NCBI GenBank assembly: GCA_963812075.1
Contig: CAWETN010000019.1
Coordinates: 248,001 to 312,000, forward strand
DNA from: JAMXLO01 sp963812075
Lineage (GTDB): Bacteria; Pseudomonadota; Alphaproteobacteria; Acetobacterales; Acetobacteraceae
Direction: 5' to 3'
DNA: 64,000 bases
Part shown: positions 1 through 8,691 of the stretch, one piece after another
Numbering within the stretch: position 1 is the stretch's first letter
How the letters are laid out: each line of letters begins with the position of its first letter
Position numbers and translations under genes: made by a program
The notes under the pieces: model-generated
The model's input: only the letters and a program-made list of their open reading frames with translations
Databases searched by the model: none
Told to the model about the DNA's origin: nothing

Positions 1-123
1 CGCGCTGCGCCCCGTCGCGGTGGTGGTCACCTCCACCGACGTCAGCGCATCGACGATCGGCTTCGGCGCGGGCAGCGCGACCATCGGCCCGACCAGCAGC
101 GTGAGATAGAGGCCGCTAGCCAC
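1..123 (-). CDS. eCIS baseplate hub protein (Pvc8/VgrG-like), N-terminus only
   Basis: The reading frame starts with GTG at 123 and runs off the window edge, so only 41 codons are visible. The visible part (LYLTLLVGPMVALPAPKPIV, then VEVTTTATGRS) matches what I know of the start of phage late-control-D/VgrG-type hub proteins in contractile injection systems. The hub plugs the tube onto the central spike. The start overlaps the TAG stop of the LysM gene upstream (bases 116-118), which fits translational coupling in the eCIS operon. The family call rests on a short N-terminus plus gene order. Confidence 0.6.
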   Translation of the reverse strand, partial: MASGLYLTLLVGPMVALPAPKPIVDALTSVEVTTTATGRSA

Positions 124-514
124 TGCTGCCCCCGCCCGGGGTGCCGGTCGTGCCGCCCGCCGCGCCGATCCCCGCCGGCAGGGTGACGCGCAGCACGCGC
201 CCCGGCTCCGCCACCAGCGCGTCCGGGTCGGTCGCCGCGTTGGCGTCGCACAGGATCCAGTACAGCAGCGGATCGCCCAGCCGCAGATTGGCGACGCTGT
301 CGATGCGGTCGCCCTCGATCACGACGTGCTGCTGCATCGTGGTGTACTGCTCGGGCTGCGGGATGATGCGACGCTGCAGATAGCGCACCTCGATGCCGTC
401 GGGGCGCGTCCACGACGCGGTGCCAAGCCCGTAATAGCGGCTGGTGCGGTCGGTTGGCGCACCGCTCGTGCCGCCGGCGGCGACGAAGGAATTGACCGGT
501 CCGGTGCCGCTCAT
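116..514 (-). CDS. LysM-domain eCIS baseplate protein
   Basis: This 132-residue protein should bind the inner tube or baseplate of the injection particle. The C-terminal half (HVVIEGDRIDSVANLRLGD, then LLYWILCDANAA) has the LysM / phage tail-protein-X pattern: an initial hydrophobic strand, GDRID, and a DAN turn. It ends in a Gly/Ser-rich tail. In characterised eCIS (Pvc7/Afp7) an adaptor domain and LysM sit in one polypeptide; here they are separate genes. The ATG overlaps the TGA of the preceding adaptor gene by four bases, and the stop overlaps the next start, so it is mid-operon. Family confidence is good; the exact position in the particle is inferred. Confidence 0.75.
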   Translation of the reverse strand: MSGTGPVNSFVAAGGTSGAPTDRTSRYYGLGTASWTRPDGIEVRYLQRRIIPQPEQYTTMQQHVVIEGDRIDSVANLRLGDPLLYWILCDANAATDPDALVAEPGRVLRVTLPAGIGAAGGTTGTPGGGSSG

Positions 515-1167
515 GGCAGAATGCCCGCGACCAGCGTGCCCACGCTCTGAATCGCCGCGGCGAGCGCCAGCGCCTCCTTCTCGATCTGGTAGACCATGTA
601 GAGCGCACCGGCCGGATTGAGGAACCCGACATCGTTGACGTTGAGAACCCGCATTTCCAGGGCGACCTTCGCACGGATGGGATTGAGGTTGGTGTCGAAC
701 GCCTCTTCGGTGATGCTGATCGAGCTGATGCGCACCGGCGTGATGCGCGTCGCATTCCACACGAAGACCGCGAGCGGCGACTGCATCGGCACGATCTCGA
801 TGGTGCCGAGAAGCGTCAGCGCCTCGTTGAGGATCAGGTCGATGCTCGACGGATAGACCAGCATCTCCAGCGCCGCGAGCTGCGGCTGGATGCCGACGGC
901 GAGCGCCAGCGGATTCTCGGTGGGCGCGGCCAGCTGGTCGGTGGCGTCGATCTCGGCGGTGACGCTGATTGTCTCGATCGGCGGCCCCTTCAGCCGCATG
1001 ATCTCCGAGCGGTCGGGCGTATCGCCGACGGTCTGCGGCTGCAGGCGCCGCGTCAGCGTATCGGGATTGTACTGCAGCACGATGACGCCGCGCGGGATGC
1101 CGGTGTCCGGATCGAGCGACACGATGCCGCCGCGCATCACCCTGGGTGAGATCGGTGCGGCCGTCAT
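511..1167 (-). CDS. CIS tube-adaptor protein (Pvc7 N-terminal domain type)
   Basis: A 218-residue protein whose opening (GVIVLQYNPDTLTRRLQ) is the hallmark of the CIS_tube/Pvc7 N-terminal domain found at the tube-baseplate junction of extracellular contractile injection systems. I chose ATG 1167 over an upstream GTG at 1200 because it gives an ATGA overlap with the gene before it, the pattern used throughout this operon. No LysM repeat follows in the same frame; that module is the next gene. There is no signal peptide or membrane segment, as expected for a cytoplasmically assembled particle. Confidence 0.8.
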   Translation of the reverse strand: MTAAPISPRVMRGGIVSLDPDTGIPRGVIVLQYNPDTLTRRLQPQTVGDTPDRSEIMRLKGPPIETISVTAEIDATDQLAAPTENPLALAVGIQPQLAALEMLVYPSSIDLILNEALTLLGTIEIVPMQSPLAVFVWNATRITPVRISSISITEEAFDTNLNPIRAKVALEMRVLNVNDVGFLNPAGALYMVYQIEKEALALAAAIQSVGTLVAGILP

Positions 1168-1460
1168 CGCTGCTGTCCTCGTGCGGGAAGTGCGGCCCAC
1201 AGCGCCGCGGCGACGGCCCGCCCGCTCGCGTCCGGCGCCCCGTCCGCATACGGCGCGGCGTGCAGGCTCTCTGCCTGGACCGGCCTGAACGCCGAAGGCG
1301 CGCGCGCCAGCCGCGACAGCTCCTCGCTCAATGCCGATGCAAGTGCCGGCGCGTCGGCATGCGCAACCCCATGCAGCACCAGCGTGTCGATGTGCAGATC
1401 GACCGCCGGAGTTTGCTGGCCATGGCGGCGCCGCTGCTGGCGTGACGCTGCCGCGGTCAT
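1164..1460 (-). CDS. small conserved eCIS-cluster protein
   Basis: A 98-residue protein with the core VDLHIDTLVLHGVAHADAPA followed by an Ala/Leu-rich helix. Small proteins with an LHIDxLVLxG-type strand lie next to the AAA+ ATPase gene in many eCIS loci as I recall them; their role is unknown. Start and stop overlap both neighbours by four bases (ATGA). Assignment rests on context plus this short pattern, with no enzymatic motif. Confidence 0.6.
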   Translation of the reverse strand: MTAAASRQQRRRHGQQTPAVDLHIDTLVLHGVAHADAPALASALSEELSRLARAPSAFRPVQAESLHAAPYADGAPDASGRAVAAALWAALPARGQQR

Positions 1461-3370
1461 TGGAAACCGCCGATCTCGCCGCTGCTCAGCGGCTTGCCGA
1501 GTTTGCCGTATTCGACGCGCGCGGCCTCCAGCAGATGCGGCATGCCGACCGGCGTGCCCGCATCGGCCGCGAGGAACGCCGCGTGCATCGCGATGTTGCG
1601 GATCACTCCGCCGGCGACGTTGAGGCCGGCGAGCCGTTCAGTGTCCAAATCGCGCGTCGGCGTGCCCGGCGGGAACACGCCGCGCCAGATGCGCGCACGG
1701 TGCGCCGCGTCGGGGAACGGAAACTCGACGATGAAGCGGATGCGGCGCAGGAAGGCGGGATCGATCGCGTGCCGCATGTTGGTGGTCAGCACCGCCAGGC
1801 CGCGATACGCCTCCATGCGCTGCAGCAGGTAGCTGACCTCGAGGTTGGCGTAGCGGTCGTGGCTGTCCTTCACCTCGGTGCGCTTGCCGAACAGCGCATC
1901 GGCCTCGTCGAACAGCAGGATGGCGCCGCTGTCCTCCGCCGCGTCGAACACCCGTTTCAGGTTCTTCTCGGTCTCGCCGATGTACTTGCTGACCATGCCG
2001 GCCAGGTCGATCTGGTACAGGTCGAGGTCGAGCGTGTGCGCCAGCACCTCGGCGGCCAGCGTCTTGCCGGTGCCGCTGCCGCCGGAGAACAGCGCGGTCA
2101 GGCCGAGCCCGCGCGAGTACTTGTCGGCGAACCCCCAGTCCTCCAGCACCGTCGTGCGATGGCGCAGCTGCAGCGCGATCTGCCGCAGGATCTGCAGCTG
2201 CGCCTCGGGCAGCACCAGGCTGTCCCAGTCCGCCTTCGGCTCGATGCGCGTCGCCGACTGCTCCATCGAGCGGCGCGCATGCTCGCGGCAGACCCGCCAG
2301 GCCGCGCGATGCAGCGCCTCGCCGTCGAGTTCGGCGGCATGCTGGCGCAGCACCGTGCCGGCCGCCGCCATGGTCGGCGTATCGAGCCGGAACTGCCGCG
2401 CCACCGCGTCCAGCGCGCCGTCCAGGAGTTGTGCCGCGGGGCCCAGATGATCGACCCACGCCGCGCGCCTTGCCGCCGCATCCGGCTCGGGCAGCGCGAC
2501 GCGCACCGCCGACTGCCCCTCGGAGATGCCGTACTCGCCGGCGTCCAACACGAGTGCGCTTTCCAGCCTGGCCAGCAATGGTCCGGCCAGCCGCAGCGCC
2601 TCGACCTGCTCCAGCCCGTCCGCCTGCACATACAGGCCCGCACCGGCCAGCAGCGCCTCGCGGTTCCAGTGCAGCGCCAATGTCTCGCGCTCCGCCGCGC
2701 CGGATGGGATGTCGGCGATGCGCAGCCGCCAGGGCTGCCGCCGCGCCAGCCGCAGCGCGGCAGCAGCGGCCAGCATCCGATCACTCGGCGCCCGCCCGCT
2801 CAGCGCTACCCGTTCGCCGGCCCGCAATGCCCGCGCCGCCTGTTCCGCCGCGCCGGCGATCCAGCGTGGCACGATCGCGTCCTCCGGCATCGGCTGGACC
2901 AGGCCGGCGAGGCTGCCATCCGCGCAATCGACCCCGGCCAGGAAGTGCAGGATGCGTTCGTCGATGCGGAGTGCGCTGCCGGCCACCGTGTCGCCTGGCG
3001 CCGGCGATACCAGCCGCCAGCGACGCAGCGGCCGTCCTGGAGCCAGCGCGCTCCAGTGCGGCTCGGGCAGTGTGGCGAGCGCGAGCGCGAACGTCGGATA
3101 GCAGCACTGCTCGGTGCCGTGCACCGCGGCGCAGGCCTCGGCGAAGCGGCTCTCCAGTTCCATGCCGGCACACAACAGCAGCACGTCACGCTCGAACGGG
3201 GAGAGATCGAACAGCGTGCACAGCGTCTCCAGCGCCGGCGGCGGTGCCGCCTCGGGCGACTCCGCCGTGCCGTCGCCGGCGGCGCGCCGCAGCATCGCGT
3301 GGATCCGCGCGAGCGCCGCTGACAGCGCCGCCTGGTTGGCATCCTGCCACGCGGGCACCTGCATCTTCAT
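1457..3370 (-). CDS. AAA+ ATPase of the contractile injection system (Pvc15/Afp15-like)
   Basis: A 637-residue protein with a divergent N-terminal half and a C-terminal AAA+ module. The Walker A GGSGTGKT is at residues 430-437 and the Walker B LLFDEAD around 485-491, followed by a sensor region (LTTNMRHAID) and the arginine pair RRIRF. Every assembled eCIS cluster encodes such an ATPase, thought to help assemble or load the particle. ATG at 3370 overlaps the TGA of the DUF4255 gene. A longer in-frame reading upstream exists but runs through the neighbouring coding region and is not used. Confidence 0.9.
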   Translation of the reverse strand: MKMQVPAWQDANQAALSAALARIHAMLRRAAGDGTAESPEAAPPPALETLCTLFDLSPFERDVLLLCAGMELESRFAEACAAVHGTEQCCYPTFALALATLPEPHWSALAPGRPLRRWRLVSPAPGDTVAGSALRIDERILHFLAGVDCADGSLAGLVQPMPEDAIVPRWIAGAAEQAARALRAGERVALSGRAPSDRMLAAAAALRLARRQPWRLRIADIPSGAAERETLALHWNREALLAGAGLYVQADGLEQVEALRLAGPLLARLESALVLDAGEYGISEGQSAVRVALPEPDAAARRAAWVDHLGPAAQLLDGALDAVARQFRLDTPTMAAAGTVLRQHAAELDGEALHRAAWRVCREHARRSMEQSATRIEPKADWDSLVLPEAQLQILRQIALQLRHRTTVLEDWGFADKYSRGLGLTALFSGGSGTGKTLAAEVLAHTLDLDLYQIDLAGMVSKYIGETEKNLKRVFDAAEDSGAILLFDEADALFGKRTEVKDSHDRYANLEVSYLLQRMEAYRGLAVLTTNMRHAIDPAFLRRIRFIVEFPFPDAAHRARIWRGVFPPGTPTRDLDTERLAGLNVAGGVIRNIAMHAAFLAADAGTPVGMPHLLEAARVEYGKLGKPLSSGEIGGFQ

Positions 3371-4623
3371 GGCGTCACCGCGATGCGCGGCTCGTAGGCC
3401 GGCGGGATCAGCGCGTTGTTGAATGTGACGCGGCTTTCGGCGCCGTCGATCCGCACGCGCAGCGGCGCGCCGGGCGCCGGCACCGGGGTGAAGTCCGCCG
3501 GGATCGGGAAATCCAGTGTCGTCGTCGTGGCCGGCGCCGACAGCGGGCGGGGCTCGATCTCGACCGACTGGCTGCCGATCAGCACCGCGGCGCGCTGGCG
3601 CCGCCCCACCGGCGGGTCGATCGTCAGCGTCAGCGTGGCGCCGCGCGCGATGGTGGCCGGCGGAGACACGATGCGTGGCAGCAGCATGAAGGTCGCCGGA
3701 TTCGACTGCGCGCCGGCGTGCGGATCGGTCGGCGCGCCGAAGCTGACCGCGCGCGCGACGCGCACCATGCGAATGCCCGCCATCAGCGTGTCGGGCACGG
3801 TGACGCGGACGAAGCGGTCCAGCGCGAGGTCGGGCGGCACCGTCGTCGCATCGTCGAACAGCGCGCTGGTGTCGCTGACCTGCTGACCGACGAAATGCCG
3901 GCCGCGCAGCAGCAGCACCTCGCCCACCGCCAGCATCGCCGGCGAAACATCCTCGATCACCGGCAGTTCCATCGGCTGCACCAGGATGTTGCGCGTCTGC
4001 ACCGGCAGCCCGACCACCATCGGCCGCTGGCGGCGGATCAGCACGACGGAGGCGAGATACGATGCGGTGGCGCGATAGTGCGCCTGGAACGCCGTCCACA
4101 GCCGGTTGATGTCTTCCGCCGACAGCGCCTGCGGCGTCAGCTTCACCAGCTCCATCTGATCGGCCAGCGTCGAAAGGCCGGTCGCCTGCGCCTCGCTGGT
4201 GGCGCCCGTCGCCGCCCTGGCGGCGGTCAGCGACGACTGCACGATGTCGCGGGTCAGCACCGGCTGCTCGTGCAGGATCTGCATCGCCCAGCCGAGCAGG
4301 ATCTCGGCGTCCAGCTCATGCGGCCCGTAGGCGGACAGCATGTAGTGCAGGTCGAGCGCCAGCGTGGGCGCAGCCAGCAGCGCGCCGGTCGCGTTGCGCT
4401 CGGGCAGCGTCGCGTTGCGCCAGCCCTGGTTGAGGTCGGCATGGTACATGAACAGGTTGAGCTGCGGCACCTCGTTCTCGCCGATCACCACGCGGTCCGG
4501 CGGCAACGTGGTAATGGCGGGCGTCGCGCCGAGGACGGTGTCGAGCCCGCTGCCGGCGAGTGCCTCCTGCAGCGTCCAACGCAGCACCAGCGAAACGCCG
4601 GCGATGGCGAGGAAATCGCTCAT
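3367..4623 (-). CDS. DUF4255 / Pvc16-like tail terminator protein
   Basis: A 418-residue protein. The N-terminal ~190 residues fit the Pvc16 N-terminal domain (DUF4255): an initial helix (LAIAGVSLVLRWTLQEAL), a VPQLNLFMYH strand and LDLHYMLSAYG. The C-terminal half is beta-rich with repeated short strands, resembling Ig-like modules. Pvc16 caps the distal end of the sheath-tube in known particles. It is flanked by four-base overlaps on both sides. The cap role is transferred from the family. Confidence 0.85.
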   Translation of the reverse strand: MSDFLAIAGVSLVLRWTLQEALAGSGLDTVLGATPAITTLPPDRVVIGENEVPQLNLFMYHADLNQGWRNATLPERNATGALLAAPTLALDLHYMLSAYGPHELDAEILLGWAMQILHEQPVLTRDIVQSSLTAARAATGATSEAQATGLSTLADQMELVKLTPQALSAEDINRLWTAFQAHYRATASYLASVVLIRRQRPMVVGLPVQTRNILVQPMELPVIEDVSPAMLAVGEVLLLRGRHFVGQQVSDTSALFDDATTVPPDLALDRFVRVTVPDTLMAGIRMVRVARAVSFGAPTDPHAGAQSNPATFMLLPRIVSPPATIARGATLTLTIDPPVGRRQRAAVLIGSQSVEIEPRPLSAPATTTTLDFPIPADFTPVPAPGAPLRVRIDGAESRVTFNNALIPPAYEPRIAVTP

Positions 4624-5346
4624 CGCGCCCTGCCGCGTTCGGCCAGGTAGTCGGCGAGCGACACCGCTGGCCGGCGCGCGGGTGCCGATCGCGACGGCAA
4701 GGGTGCCATCGCCGGCACCGGGGCGGCCGCGTGGACCTCGACACGGCCGATGCTGATGCGCACCTCGGGCGGCGCGCTGCGCTGCAGTGGCTGCGCAGGC
4801 CGCGACTGTTGCGCGAAGGTTGGCTGGATCGGCGCACGGGCATACTCGGTCCGCGCCGCAGCCGCCGACGGCTGCGCGATGCGCGGGGCGGGAGTCAGGC
4901 CTGGCCGGTCCGGCGGCACTGCCTCGGGCAGCCCACGCGGTGCGGGCGGCGCGGCACCGGACGAAGTCTGCGTGCGAGCGCCGTCGCTGATCGCCGGCGC
5001 GGCGATGACCGGCCTCGCGGCCACTGGCAAGGCCGGCTGACGATCTTGCCGGGCCGGTATCGGCTCAGGCGGCATGGTCACGTCGGCCACTGTCGGAAGC
5101 AGCCCGTCCGATGCCGATGGTGACGAGACCTCGGGCGCACGGCCCTCGAGCCAGCGGTGCAGGCGCCGCGGCAACCGTCGGCCGCGGCGCGGGACGCTCC
5201 GCCGTCGGCGCGGTCGTTTCGCCGACCTCCTCGCCCCAAGCGAGTTCGGCGCGACCCTCATCGGCATAGCGCGAGCGCAGCAGCGGCGCGGCAACCGGCA
5301 GCCTGCCCTGTGCGCGCAGAACGAGGCGGCCCAGACTGTCGGTCAC
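4620..5346 (-). pseudogene. eCIS-cluster small structural protein, broken by a one-base frameshift
   Basis: Two frames must be joined to give a sensible 241-residue product. The first (from ATG 5346) begins MTDSLGRLVLRAQG and reads normally to about base 5160. The second carries the Pro/Ala-rich middle and the conserved tail EVRISIGRVEVHA ... LADYLAERG, ending at 4620. Removing one base around 5130-5165 restores it. Both ends resemble the low-complexity small protein between baseplate and DUF4255 genes in other eCIS loci. The start overlaps the upstream stop and the end overlaps the next ATG, so gene order is intact. It is either a sequencing insertion or a real lesion in an otherwise intact operon. 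Confidence 0.6.
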
Positions 5347-6119
5347 GACCGCACCAGCCCAAGATACGCCGCGCGACGCGCCGGGCTCATTCCGATGATG
5401 TCGCTCTCACGCCAGCCATAGGCCCAGGCGAGTTCGTGCACGTCGGCCAGCAGGCGCCGCGCGGCGTGCCGTGTCTCCTCCCACAGGAATTCCGTCGGAT
5501 CCAGCGCCACCTGCTGCGTCGCTCCACATGCGGCGCAGGCGAGCGCGACGCCGAGTTCCGCCGTCTCGTGCATCGCCGCGAGGCGCTGCTCCGCCGCGGC
5601 GCGCACGTCGGGCGGCAGGTCGGCAAAACCGATCGCACGCCCGTTCGCATCCAGGACACTGACGCAGCGCGCCAGCAGCACTTCGCGGCCAGCTTCGAGA
5701 TCGGCTTCGCGCGCAGCCGCCTCGATGTCGCCGATCGTCGCGAAGCGGCACTCGAACGACCAGTCGTCGTGCCGCGCGGTTCCGGCGTGCCGCGCTGCGT
5801 TGCCGATCTGCTCGACCACCTCCGCGACGGACAGCGCAAATTCGAGCCGCTCGCCGCAGGCGTCGCAGGTGGCGAAGCCGTGCAGCGCATCGCCGAAGCT
5901 GCACCGGCGCACCGCCAGCAGGGCCGCGTCGCGCCGCGGCACATCCATCGCGGCCGCCTGCCGCTCGTCCAGTCCGCAGCCGGCGGCGAGCAGCGGCAGC
6001 GCGCGCAGCGCCGCCGGCAGTTCGCTGCCACGCTCCCACGCCGCGATCAGCACCTCGCCTTGCAGCGGGCGGGCCGCGTCCTCGGCGATGGCGGGCGCAA
6101 GGGTCATTGGCACGGACAC
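5343..6119 (-). CDS. T4 gp26-like baseplate protein with zinc-ribbon cysteines
   Basis: A 258-residue protein typical of the T4-type baseplate hub/assembly proteins in eCIS loci. Two CxxC pairs (C85-C88 in ATCDACGERL, and C195-C198 in LACAACGATQ) flank an alpha-helical centre and should bind one zinc. The start is GTG 6119; ATG 6107 (MTLAPAIAED) is an equally possible start, and neither has a clear Shine-Dalgarno. It follows the tube gene by 21 bases and overlaps the next gene by four. It is assigned to baseplate assembly by family and position. Confidence 0.75.
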   Translation of the reverse strand: MSVPMTLAPAIAEDAARPLQGEVLIAAWERGSELPAALRALPLLAAGCGLDERQAAAMDVPRRDAALLAVRRCSFGDALHGFATCDACGERLEFALSVAEVVEQIGNAARHAGTARHDDWSFECRFATIGDIEAAAREADLEAGREVLLARCVSVLDANGRAIGFADLPPDVRAAAEQRLAAMHETAELGVALACAACGATQQVALDPTEFLWEETRHAARRLLADVHELAWAYGWRESDIIGMSPARRAAYLGLVRS

Positions 6120-6140
6120 GCGCTGGCCGCTTGCTGCCCG

Positions 6141-6653
6141 CTACAGCGCCGGCTCCGTCGGCTCGGTCACCGCGGTGTCGCGCTCCCAGCCCTCGTTCTC
6201 CAGCTTGATGTGCTGGATGGCGACCGCATTGGCGTTGGCGTCGAGATCGGGCAGCGCCTGGTACTCCGACACCCAGCAGCGGAACACCTTGTAGGCGATC
6301 GCCAACTGGCCGGCCTCGTTGTACATCTCGAGGATGATGTCCTTGCGGAAGTTGGCCAGCGACACCTCGCTGCCGAGGCCCGCCTGCAGCTGCCAGACCT
6401 TGGCGGCCCATGCCTCGAAGTCGGTGTCGTGCGTGACGCCGCGCTCCAGCGTGATGGCGTCGAACTCGGTGCGGCCCGGCGACTTGCGGCTGCTGGAGGG
6501 ATCGCCGCCGTCGCGATGCTTGACCACCTCGGTGGTGCGCTTCAGCGCCGAGACCTTGCTGATGCCGGCGACATAGCGGCCGTCCCAGCGCACGCGGAAC
6601 TTGAAGTTCTTGTAGGGGTCGAACCGGCTGGCGTTGACCACGAACTGGGCCAT
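6141..6653 (-). CDS. contractile injection system inner tube protein
   Basis: A 170-residue T4 gp19-type tube protein. It begins NASRFDPYKNFKFRVRWDG and contains the typical KVSALKRTTEVVKHRDGG and KSPGRTEFDAITLERGVT stretches that form the hexameric ring beta-barrel and its connecting loops. Such subunits stack into the hollow tube that carries cargo inside the sheath. It lies 37 bases downstream of the sheath gene. Only one tube paralogue is visible, while some eCIS have two or three. Confidence 0.92.
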   Translation of the reverse strand: MAQFVVNASRFDPYKNFKFRVRWDGRYVAGISKVSALKRTTEVVKHRDGGDPSSSRKSPGRTEFDAITLERGVTHDTDFEAWAAKVWQLQAGLGSEVSLANFRKDIILEMYNEAGQLAIAYKVFRCWVSEYQALPDLDANANAVAIQHIKLENEGWERDTAVTEPTEPAL

Positions 6654-6690
6654 GGATGCGATCCTTCTCGGCTGATGGTGGCGCGGCGGC

Positions 6691-8691
6691 TCAGGTCTGG
6701 AGCTGGCCGGCCAGTTGCTGGATCTGGATCACCACGAATTCCGCCGGCTTCAGCGGCGCGAAGCCGACCAGGATGTTGACGATGCCACGATCGATGTCGT
6801 TCTGCGTCGTGGTGTCCTTGTCGCACTTCACCAGGTACGCGTCGGTCGGCGTCTGTCCCTGGAAGGCGCCGCGACGGAACAGGTCGTGCATGAAGGCGCC
6901 GATGTTCAGCCGCAGCTGCGACCACAGCGGTTCGTCGTTCGGCTCGAACACCGCCCACTTGGAGCCGCGGTAAAGGCTTTCCTCGATATACAGCGCGAGC
7001 CGGCGCACCGGCACGTATTTCCACTGGCTGCCTTCTGCGTCCGAGCCTACCAGCGTGCGCGCGCCCCACATCACCGGGCCGTACACCGGGAAGATCCGGG
7101 TGCAGTTTAGCCCGAGCGGATTGAGCACGCCGTTCTCGGGATCGCTCAGCTTGTAGACCACGCCGCGCACGCCGGTCAGCGTCGCCTCGGTGCCGGCAGG
7201 CGCCTTCCACACGCCGCGCGTGCTGTCGATACGTGCGTAGAGACCGGCGACCACACCGCAGGGCGCGAAGGTGCGCAATTGGAAGTCGTTCGCCGGATCG
7301 GGCAGCCGCAGGCGCGGGAAGAATGCGGCGCCATTCTCCTGGTGCACGGCAAGCCCGCTGGTCTTCCAGTCTACCGCCGACGCCACGGTGTTGACGTTCG
7401 GCGGCGCATCCACCAGCAGCATCGCCCGCATCTCGCGGCACAGGCTGATCGCCGCCGAGTAGATCGAATTCGGATCGACCGCGGGATCGAGCGCCGAGGG
7501 GTTGCCGGCCGAGGCACGCGTCGCATCCGGGATGCAGAGCAGGTTGAACAGATCGACCTTCCGCAGGGCGTAGATCCCGGTGAAGCTGAGCTGATCGCCG
7601 ATCAGCAGGGCAGTACCGGGCAGCGCGGTGCCGTCCGAGCCGGCGGCGGCCGAGGTCTGCCCGCCGGCCGCGTGCCCGGTGCCCAACGAGTAGTGCGCCA
7701 CGTTGGCCACCGACGGCGCGGCGAGGCCGAGGACCGCCGCGGCGTTGCCCAGCGGTGCGGCCGGCGCCGCGAAGGTCAGGATCGCATCCGACAGGCCGGG
7801 GAAGAAGCCGCTGACCGTGATCCGCTGCGTGTTCGCGGCCGTGCCGGCGACGGCAGCGCAGCGCACGCTGGCGCCCGGCCACTGCACCGCGAGCGCCGCA
7901 TTCAGCGTGCGCTCGAGCTGCGAGGCGAGGCCTGCCACGGTCTGCGGAATCGGGCCGCCTTGCGCAAACACCTTTATGTTGAGCGGCAGCGGGGCGGGCA
8001 CCGGCGCGGCGACCGAGAGCTGCACGCCAAAATCGCCGGTTGCGACAGCTGACGCAGCGGCGCCACCGACCGTCGTGTTGAGCGTCGCCTGGACAAGGTT
8101 CGCGCCGACGGTGCCCGTGATCTGCGGCGCGGTCGCCGGCAGTGCGCCAGCGGTGGCGACGTTGACCAGCTGCGAGCCGGTGTCCGGATCGTTGACCACC
8201 GCCAGCACGTAATTGCTGCGCGTTGCGCTGAGCGACAGCGCCGGGAACGATTCGACCGTGCCGTCCTCGAGGTTGGTGATGGTCAGATTGAAGGCAGTGG
8301 CGTCGGCGGCGCTGTTGACGCCATTGACGTCCACATCGATGACCAGCGTGCCGTTTGCCCAGGCGCCGCTGCTCAAGGCGCTGAAGCGCAGGTTGCTGAA
8401 CACGACCTGCGCGCCCGCCGCGCCGGTGCGTGGCACCCGCACCACGATGCCCTGCGCACCGCCGTTCTGGAAGAAGTGCTGCACTGCATAGGAGAGCTCG
8501 CTGTCGGCGGCGATGCCGCCGAACAGTCGCTCGTAGTCGGAGAAGCTCAAGATGGTCTGCGCCCGGTTGTCGATGCCGCGCGAGGTGTAGCCGACGAATG
8601 CCGTGATCGACGTCGCGACGCCGGCGATCGTGTGAACCGGACTCGGCAGCTCCTCGATGTACACGCCTGGGTAGGTTGGAGTGACTGGCAT
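6691..8691 (-). CDS. contractile tail sheath protein
   Basis: A 666-residue sheath subunit. It starts PTYPGVYIEELPS, the near-invariant N-terminal strand of phage and eCIS sheaths, followed by TSITAFVGYTSRG. The C-terminal domain (LRLNIGAFMHDLFRRGAFQG, later DIDRGIVNILVGFAPLKPAEF) is the conserved core that interlocks neighbouring subunits. The extra length compared with minimal sheaths lies in the middle and would project outward. It is the first gene of the minus-strand operon; the promoter should lie in 8692-9293. Confidence 0.95.
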   Translation of the reverse strand: MPVTPTYPGVYIEELPSPVHTIAGVATSITAFVGYTSRGIDNRAQTILSFSDYERLFGGIAADSELSYAVQHFFQNGGAQGIVVRVPRTGAAGAQVVFSNLRFSALSSGAWANGTLVIDVDVNGVNSAADATAFNLTITNLEDGTVESFPALSLSATRSNYVLAVVNDPDTGSQLVNVATAGALPATAPQITGTVGANLVQATLNTTVGGAAASAVATGDFGVQLSVAAPVPAPLPLNIKVFAQGGPIPQTVAGLASQLERTLNAALAVQWPGASVRCAAVAGTAANTQRITVSGFFPGLSDAILTFAAPAAPLGNAAAVLGLAAPSVANVAHYSLGTGHAAGGQTSAAAGSDGTALPGTALLIGDQLSFTGIYALRKVDLFNLLCIPDATRASAGNPSALDPAVDPNSIYSAAISLCREMRAMLLVDAPPNVNTVASAVDWKTSGLAVHQENGAAFFPRLRLPDPANDFQLRTFAPCGVVAGLYARIDSTRGVWKAPAGTEATLTGVRGVVYKLSDPENGVLNPLGLNCTRIFPVYGPVMWGARTLVGSDAEGSQWKYVPVRRLALYIEESLYRGSKWAVFEPNDEPLWSQLRLNIGAFMHDLFRRGAFQGQTPTDAYLVKCDKDTTTQNDIDRGIVNILVGFAPLKPAEFVVIQIQQLAGQLQT

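Noticed and set aside
1331..3322. 663-codon open frame on the plus strand opposite the AAA+ gene
   Set aside because: Rich in Arg/Gln/His/Ala without any domain; it is the antisense shadow of a GC-rich gene whose minus-strand product has clear Walker motifs.
2431..4650. 739-codon plus-strand open frame
   Set aside because: Low-complexity Arg/Pro/Ala composition, antisense to the AAA+ and DUF4255 genes.
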